Shown here: one piece after another, positions 20,251-26,675 of the stretch | How the letters are laid out: the number at the start of each line of letters is the position of its first letter | How positions within the stretch are numbered: position 1 is the first letter of the stretch | Assembly: GCA_008704415.1 (NCBI GenBank) | Contig: VXIS01000476.1 | Coordinates: forward strand, 1-26,675 | DNA: 26,675 bases | Direction of reading: 5' to 3' | Source: Sphaerosporella brunnea | Lineage: Eukaryota; Ascomycota; Pezizomycetes; Pezizales; Pyronemataceae | Notes under the pieces: generated by a model | Seen by the model: the letters and a program-made list of their open reading frames with translations, nothing else | The model's database searches: none | What the model was told of the DNA's origin: nothing | Made by a program: the position numbers and the translations under genes

Positions 20251-20612
20251 CATGCAGGTTCAAGGAAGTGTTTTCAAATTGTGCTATACACTACTATTGT
20301 ATAGGAAGTATATCACAAGATTCGCTTAAAGAGAGGAGAAAGCGAACGTTGTATATTCATCATTCGCCACCTCCTTACTCCGTTCCGTTTCCTATCAGCC
20401 CACTCCGCTCCTAGACATATAGACCCTTTCTTTCTCTCCGACTTCCTCCGACTCCTATCTATTAGACTTCCAGCCATCCATCCATCGTCACTCTCCTCAC
20501 CCTTCCTCTCTGCCGATACGTATCGCTGCTCTCGAGGATGAGTAACATCTCTGCCTCCGACCTCGGTCGGGCCTTTCCTCCAAAAACCCGGCATTATCAA
20601 GGCTCCCTCACA
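20251..20612. other. Spacer between relic and NLR gene C
   Basis: Contains a pyrimidine-rich tract (about 20415-20510) and presumed 3' sequence of NLR gene C. No gene seen. Confidence 0.5.
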
Positions 20613-20744
20613 GCTACTTAAGCAACCTCAGTACCCTCAGTGATGCCCGGTCTGCCCCATAATCGATTCCTCGCCTCAGTTTCAACACTACTTTCTTGTC
20701 GACGCCTAGCTCGATGAGTACTCTGACCGTGGAGTCGTGGCCAT

Positions 20745-23700
20745 TTAAGGCAGCCCAGTGGAGCGCCGTTGATCCTTCATAGTCATTTCCTCCTTATCGT
20801 CGCCCATATTTATGGGCGCTCGGACTGTAGAATGGCGGCCATCCAAAGCTGCCAAGTGCAGCGGTGGTTTACTCGCTTCGTCTCTTGCTTCTTTGCGGGC
20901 CCCTATCCCGTCGAGCAATCGGACCGTGGAGTCGTGACCTTTCGAAGCAGCCCCATGGACCGCGGTCCTCCCGAATTTGTCGCTTGCCTCCTTGTCGACA
21001 CCCATCTCTATGAGCACCCGGACTATAGAATCGAGGCCATTTATGGCAGCCCAGTGGAGCGCCGTTAATCCTTCATTGTCCTTTGCCTCCTTGTCGACAC
21101 CCATCTCTATGAACATCCGGACTATAGAATCGTGGCCATGTATGGCGGCCCAGTGGAGCGCCGTTAATCCTTCATTGTCCTTTGCCTCCTTGTCGACACC
21201 CATCTCTATGAACATCCGGACTATAGAATCGAAGCCACGTATGGCGGCCCGGTGGAGCGCCGTTAATCCTTCACTGTCCTTTGCCTCCTTGTCGACACCC
21301 ATCTCTATGAGCACCCGGACTGTAGAATGGCCGCGATATACGGCGGCGGCCCGGTGGAGTGCCGTTGATCCTTCGTTGTCCTTTGCCGCCTTGTCGACAC
21401 CCCTCTCTATGAGCACCCGGATTGTAGAATCGTGGCGATTTAAGGCAGCCCAGTGGAGCGCCGTTAATCCTCCATTGTCCTCTGCCTCCTTGTCGGCACC
21501 CATCTCTATGAGCATCCGGATTATAGAATCGTGGCCATGTATGGCGGCCCAGTGGAGCGGCGTCTTGCCGAAGTTACACCTTGCCTCCTTATCGGCGCCC
21601 CTCTCTATGAGCACCCGGACTATAGAATCGAGGCCATTTTTGGCAGCCCAGTGGAGCTCCGGTAATCTTTCATTTTCCTTTGCCTCCTTGTCGGCACCCA
21701 TCTCTATGAGCACCCGGACTACAGAATCGAGGCCATTTATGGCGGCCCGGCGGAGCGCCGTTAATCTTTCATTGTCCTTTGCCTCCTTGTCGACACCCAT
21801 CTCTATGAGCACCCGGACTGTAGAATGGCGGCTTTCCAAAGCCGCCAAGTGCAGCGGCGTTTTACTCGCCTGGTCTCTTGCTTCCTTGCGGGCCCCTATC
21901 CCGACGAGCAATCGGACCGTGGAGTCGTGACCTTTCGAAGCAGCCCAATGGAGCGCGGTCCTCCCGAAGTTGTCGCTTGCCTCCTTCTCGGCGTGCCAAA
22001 TCGGCATTGTGAGCAGGCGAACAGTTAAATCATCCCCTCTCTCTGCAGCAACAATCAAAGGCGTTTTCCCATGCAGACGGGCTTCAACGTCCGCACCAGC
22101 AATCAATGCCACTTCAGCTGCGCCTGTAAAGTTTCTTCTGGCCGCTGCGTGTAGAAGATAACGCCCGAAATGAGCGGCGGGTAGCTGCGGGCGCTCTGAG
22201 AAAATGCCATCCATATTTCCCTCTAGAAGGTACGAGACCGGATTGTCGACCAGTTCTGCCATGAGCTGCGAAAAGAGGCTCGAAATAGTGTCGGCCGGGC
22301 GACAGCCGTTTATGTGCTGCTTCAGGTGCGGTACGATATAGTTGAGCAAAGGTTTCTGGTTGAGAGATTCCGCAATGGCTTCGTATTGTTCCGACCCCCA
22401 AGATGTTGGCGGACCAATCATAGACGGAATGGCGGCCGAACAAACCCGCAGATACTGGATGAACACATTGGATAGTTTCTGGTGCACATCGTGCAGGTTG
22501 CCCATTTTGAACTTCGACTCGCCTATATATCCAGCGGATTGGAGGAAGAACTCGCGAGCCGTTTGATGCATAAATTGAATAGTGCCATCGTCACCTGCAA
22601 ATAGATTAGCCGAGTAGCGGAGAGAGGTTCAATGATGACTGAAATACCATCGGGCTTTGCGTTTTCTAAAATATTTCCGCAACAATGCACAAGTCGTTTA
22701 CCCATACCCTTGATTCGGGATTGCTCGAATAACTGATTGGATGGCTTATTTTGTCCGAGTTCTTGAACGGCCAAAGCATCCCGGAGCTCCATAACTTTAA
22801 GTGGGCGATATGCAAACAACACGAGTTCAAACATGCGGAATCCATCTGTGATGTCGTCGGGCTTCCCTTTTTCCAGTTTCTTGAGTATAAACTGGTAGAA
22901 ATCTTCGAGTTCGGTAGGAAGACTCTGTAAATCATCGAAAATTCTCTTGGTGGTATAACCGTTTTGAGCGCACATAAGCAGCTCCTCCAGAACAAGATGT
23001 ACCCATAAGAACACTCCTTGAGCATGTTCAACTATGTAGGTCGTTGCTTGATCAAGGATATCGCCATCGAAGTGAAGTTCCTGGCTTTGAAGTCTCGAGC
23101 GCGCTAGGTCTGCAATATCTTGCTTTGTCTCTTCTTGTAATGTTATGAGATGATGGGATTCCTGCATGCGATGCATGAGATCCCCAATCGGACGACTTGC
23201 GATAAATACTTTGACGACGAAGCCGGAGGGCGCTATTTCTGTCCGGGAGCAAAGATCATCAAGAAGCAGCTGAACAACTTCGCGTCTGTCTGTTTCTGAA
23301 GCCTCGTCCACAGCATCGATGATTAGGTACAGCCGTTTCGCTCTTGGGTGTCTTCCAATATTTCGAAGTATCTCCTTCAATGACCGATACGGCCACTCAA
23401 GAACATGCCCATAGTGCGCTTCTTTCATATACTGCCGGTATTTAGCCTGGAAGTGGAAAAAGAAGCACTCGTCCTGGTATAGAATATTGTAGAGGATTGT
23501 TCGAAGCATGCTGTAATGGCTTGTTTGCAGTTCACCCTCCCTGTTGCTATAGAAGAACTTGCTGATGATAGTTCGCGCAGATCTCGCTTTCGGCTCGCGT
23601 TCCATGAAATTATCGTTGAAATATTTGGCAAGAGTGCTTTTTCCACAGCCCGGCTTCCCTTGGATGCACAAAAGAGCAGATTTATCTGACGCTGACCATT

Positions 23701-26555
23701 CTTTGTACTGTTTGTGCGCCCAAAGCCACTCCAAGGAGCCTTTGTGCTCTTTAGTTATCTTGTCGTAGCGTGTGTTCTCGAAATAGAGAGAAAAGAGACA
23801 TCCTACAGATATCAGCGGGTTACTGGTAAGGATGGGGTGTGATCAAACCTTGTCTTTCTTTATCGTATTCGATACAAGTCGACCCCAAGCGCTCCGCTAT
23901 TTCTTTAATCCCTTCAGATGACCGGCTCGTAAGCAAGGCCCTGAATTTTGGAAATTTTTGCTGCAGCTTTAAGAGGAATTTGGAGACTTCCCCTTTGGCG
24001 AACTGTTCATCCAGTGCATCGATGACCATCGTAAACTGACCTTCTCCGAGAAAATTTTTCGTCATAACCTCATCCAAAGCTTTCCAATGGAGATCATGGG
24101 AGGCAGTCGAGATCACCTCTGGTATCTTGTCCAGAAATTTAGATTGATTCCTCAACAATTCCAACCAGCTTTCGCTCCTCTCTGGGGTAAAGAATTTTTC
24201 AAGAATGACAAACATGAATTTGGCGATGATGGATTTCCGATCGTCAAGTTGCGGTACCGAGCGGACGATTTGATCGAAAATAGAGCAAACAAATTCTAGC
24301 GCAATGTTCTCCCGAACCACAGCCGAACAGAAGAAATACAGCACAGTGGCCTCATTCTGCTGCTTGATAGCATCCGCGATGTAAGCTGAGGCATGATGGA
24401 TAGAACAATGTTGTGCCGGCCCAAGGAGCCAAAGTGTACCGAAACGATCGTCGTTTCCTTTCCACCTCAAATAGTCAACGTTTCGGAAGATCCAGTAAAA
24501 CTTCGGTTCGTCCGGATCCATTCTGGGGATATGGTCTTTATAATCCATTTGCTTTTTTCCAGCAGATAGCGCGTCTAAGAACTGGTCCGGATCCATAGCC
24601 TTTATCATAGAGAAAAGCATCTTCTGAATGAGACCCGGCGCCGCAGCTATTAAGACAGTCATCAGCACTTTTGATTTACCACTATATACATCCAGCCAAC
24701 TCTTCACCTACCGATACACTCCTGCATAAGATTCACCACCGTTTGATAGTCCGAGTCACCTTGAGAATCGAACTTTACCATATTGGTATGGTCTTTATCG
24801 ATTGGAATCCGGTCCTCAAATGATAGGTACAAATGAGCAGAAAATTTCTTGACCATCTCCACCTCCGGGCCGTCTCTTGAAAGCCTTCCCGAGTTGGACT
24901 AGATGGAATAAGTTTCTGTCTTAACCAAAAAGCGTAGCATACTTACCTTTCGGACAGTTGCCGTATCTCGAATCTCATAAAAGCTCACGACCTTGCCCCG
25001 CTTGACGTACTCCCATACCCGAATCATATCTTCCTTTTGGGTCTGTAGGAATTCCGCACCCTCCCGCAGCTGGAGGATTAGATTTCCTCGTTTATGTGAG
25101 GCGACGTCGATTACGCGTTCCAGTTCCTCAGTTCGGAGTCCTTGATGCGGCGTTCCGAAAAAGAAAAGCCCAATCGTGGCCTCCAGAATTTCTTTGTTCT
25201 GCGGGTTCCGGTATGCATCCACTAAGGTCTGCCACCCAAGCCAATTAATTAGAAAGCAGATTTCTGGAACGGTCTGAGTTACTTACTTGTTGTACCAAGA
25301 TACCACCCAGACTATGCCCGATAAATATTATCGGTCGTTTCTACCTCAGGTTAGTGCACAAAACCTTGTGTTCAAGACAGAATGCAATACTCGGGCACGG
25401 CTCCTTGAATTCTTCAACAGTTGGATGAAGTTCCGTCTATAATCGACAAGTGTTGCGTTGCTGTTGCTACCTTCCTCAAAGCCACTCTCATAACCATAGG
25501 TCATGATCCTGATATTCGTGATATCCTTGGGCAAAAAGTCCTTGAGCCACATCTGATGGGTTTGACGGCTTCTCCAGGATCCGAAACCATGGCCCGCAAG
25601 ACCAGTCACCGCTACAACGCTACAATAGGTCACACGTCAGCACACGACAAGCTAAGGGTGTGGATGGAACGAACTCTGCTACCACTTCATCTTCGGGCGT
25701 ATTCAATGGCGTTAGGCCATGAAAATGGCTGTCGATAGAAAGCCAAGCAGAAGAGACCTTCTCTTGAATGGCTTTCTTTGGATCGAGACCCCCAAAAAAT
25801 TTTGTGCAGATATCCAAGTTGAGTAATGCCGTTTGAGTAGAGCCAAAATATGCCGGGAAACGGGAAATATTGGCGGTTATATCCTTGAGCTCCGGGTCGA
25901 TGGTTTGAAGAGCCTCGGAGATGTTGTTCTCGTCCCAGCTCGGCGGTATATTGGTTATTCGAAAGCACATAGGCGCAGCCTTGGAAATAGAGGTACTACA
26001 AGTCGCTAGTGCCGATTTGTGGAGAGACGCTTTCGGACTGTCATTGTCGATAGTTGGTTCAAGTTGTTGGGCCGGTGACTCAGAGAGAACGCTAAATCCC
26101 GAAGGAGATGGCGTCCTAAGAACTGATGGTGCAACAGCCGGCGTGTGCGTACTGACACCAGTCGGCCCAACGCTCTGGGCTGTAATTGTCGGGGTTCCCA
26201 GGTGATCGCTACGTTGGAATGAAGCAGGGGTTCTGAGAGGCCATGGCACCGCGTCAGGAACCGATGTTAGCACACTGACAGCCGACCCAGGGCGCTGGGC
26301 TGTGTTCCTCCATGTCACCGGGAAACCGTCGAGTTCTGGTGCTGGGGTTTGAGCGACCGATGTTAACCGTGAAATCAGATGGGGCGGGTTGGCCGTCCTC
26401 GCGCTCGTCGGTATGGTGCCATGAGCTGGCAGCATTTCGGAAGCGGGGATGGCACTTCCACTCATACCGGCTTGTGAGTGCAGCCTAGGGCGAATTTCAT
26501 GTTCCCTGGGGCCAGTAGTTTCTGAGCCGTGATGGTTTTTAAAGAAAGATCTCAT
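20745..26555 (-). CDS. NLR gene C: alpha/beta hydrolase, degenerate NACHT, NACHT and ankyrin repeats
   Basis: The largest gene, with eight exons: 25675-26555, 25391-25619, 25287-25340, 24947-25228, 24712-24898, 23849-24646, 22648-23802 and 20745-22594. Total coding length 5436 nt is an exact multiple of three (1811 residues), which supports the model. Introns are 46-65 nt. The first 200 residues are a Pro/Ser/Thr-rich leader. A PGAP1/lipase-like hydrolase follows, with VVAVTGLAGHGFGSW, the nucleophile motif GHSLGG and FFFGTPHQGL. Next is a first NACHT-like domain that keeps TMVIDALDE and LLTSRS but has no Walker A (LWLLGPAQHC instead). Then comes an intact NACHT with GKPGCGKST, LYLIIDAVDE and FIASRP, then FMHQTAREFF and at least 14 ankyrin repeats. 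In this reading it stops at 20745, just after a probable one-base deletion near 20788. One more repeat continues in another frame to 20613. Confidence 0.88.
20785..22190 (-). repeat. Near-identical ankyrin repeat array of NLR gene C (14 repeats plus one out of frame)
   Basis: The repeats are mostly 33 codons (99 bp) with consensus TALHWAAxxGxDSxVRxLIE. They are highly alike at DNA level, which shows recent unequal exchange. Repeats 3-4 (with GIGARKEARDQASK) reappear as repeats 13-14 (GIGARKEARDEASK), so a two-repeat block was copied to the far end. Variation is concentrated at helix and hairpin surface positions. The last repeats are the least well kept. Confidence 0.9.
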
Positions 26556-26675
26556 CGCGCGTGTTTTCTGTGTCTGGTTTCGATGTTAACTAGATACACA
26601 AAGGAGAAACACCGCAGTTGAAGTCGAGAGCAGTGAGATTAGAGATGGAAGGAATCGTCAGCGCAATTGCAAGGA
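26556..26675 (-). other. 5' flank of NLR gene C
   Basis: Upstream leader of NLR gene C as read on the minus strand. It is cut by the window edge, so no promoter element can be assigned. Confidence 0.4.

Noticed and set aside
20977..21930. 317-codon plus-strand open frame with repeated Ser/Thr-rich units
   Set aside because: It lies antisense to the near-identical ankyrin repeats of NLR gene C and simply inherits their 99-bp periodicity.

Overview
The window looks like accessory (dispensable, transposon-littered) DNA of a filamentous ascomycete (Pezizomycotina). The evidence is short introns of about 46-99 nt with GT...CTRAY...YAG signals, three genes for NLR-like STAND proteins (NACHT plus ankyrin repeats), a copia-type retrotransposon relic and many short non-autonomous DNA transposons. 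Species cannot be told from the sequence.

Layout. (1) 1-3395, minus strand: NLR gene A. A very short N-terminus is followed by an intact NACHT and the start of an ankyrin region. Downstream lies a 72-80 bp tandem array that I read as a chain of at least 18 one-codon exons, running off the left edge. (2) 3.4-7.4 kb: gene-poor, with two MITE-like elements. (3) 7525-8475, plus strand: an intronless, strongly codon-biased 316-residue protein with a pore-forming-protein-like pattern. (4) 8.85-9.9 kb: relic of a copia RNase H region carrying two nested DNA elements, one hAT-like with an 8-bp target duplication. (5) 10.3-10.7 kb: another short inverted-repeat element. (6) 10977-14450, plus: NLR gene B, eight exons, apparently broken by two one-base insertions. 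(7) 15.09-15.36 kb: MITE. (8) 16382-17143, minus: an unrecognised protein with a highly charged tail. (9) 17.4-18.4 kb and 19.7-20.25 kb: decayed genes. (10) 20613-26555, minus: NLR gene C, eight exons. It encodes an N-terminal alpha/beta hydrolase, a degenerate NACHT, an intact NACHT and 14-15 near-identical ankyrin repeats ending in a frame break.

NLRs of this type act in fungal non-self recognition and regulated cell death. The three here have different N-termini (short Gly/Asn/His-rich, helical, hydrolase), so this is a mixed cluster rather than a simple tandem duplication. They are not an operon and need not work together.

The most unusual feature is the 3' end of gene A. In every one of 18 units, including seven whose remaining sequence has largely diverged, an acceptor AG is followed by exactly three variable bases and then a GT donor. 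Everything here comes from reading the sequence by eye. No transcript or database evidence was available.
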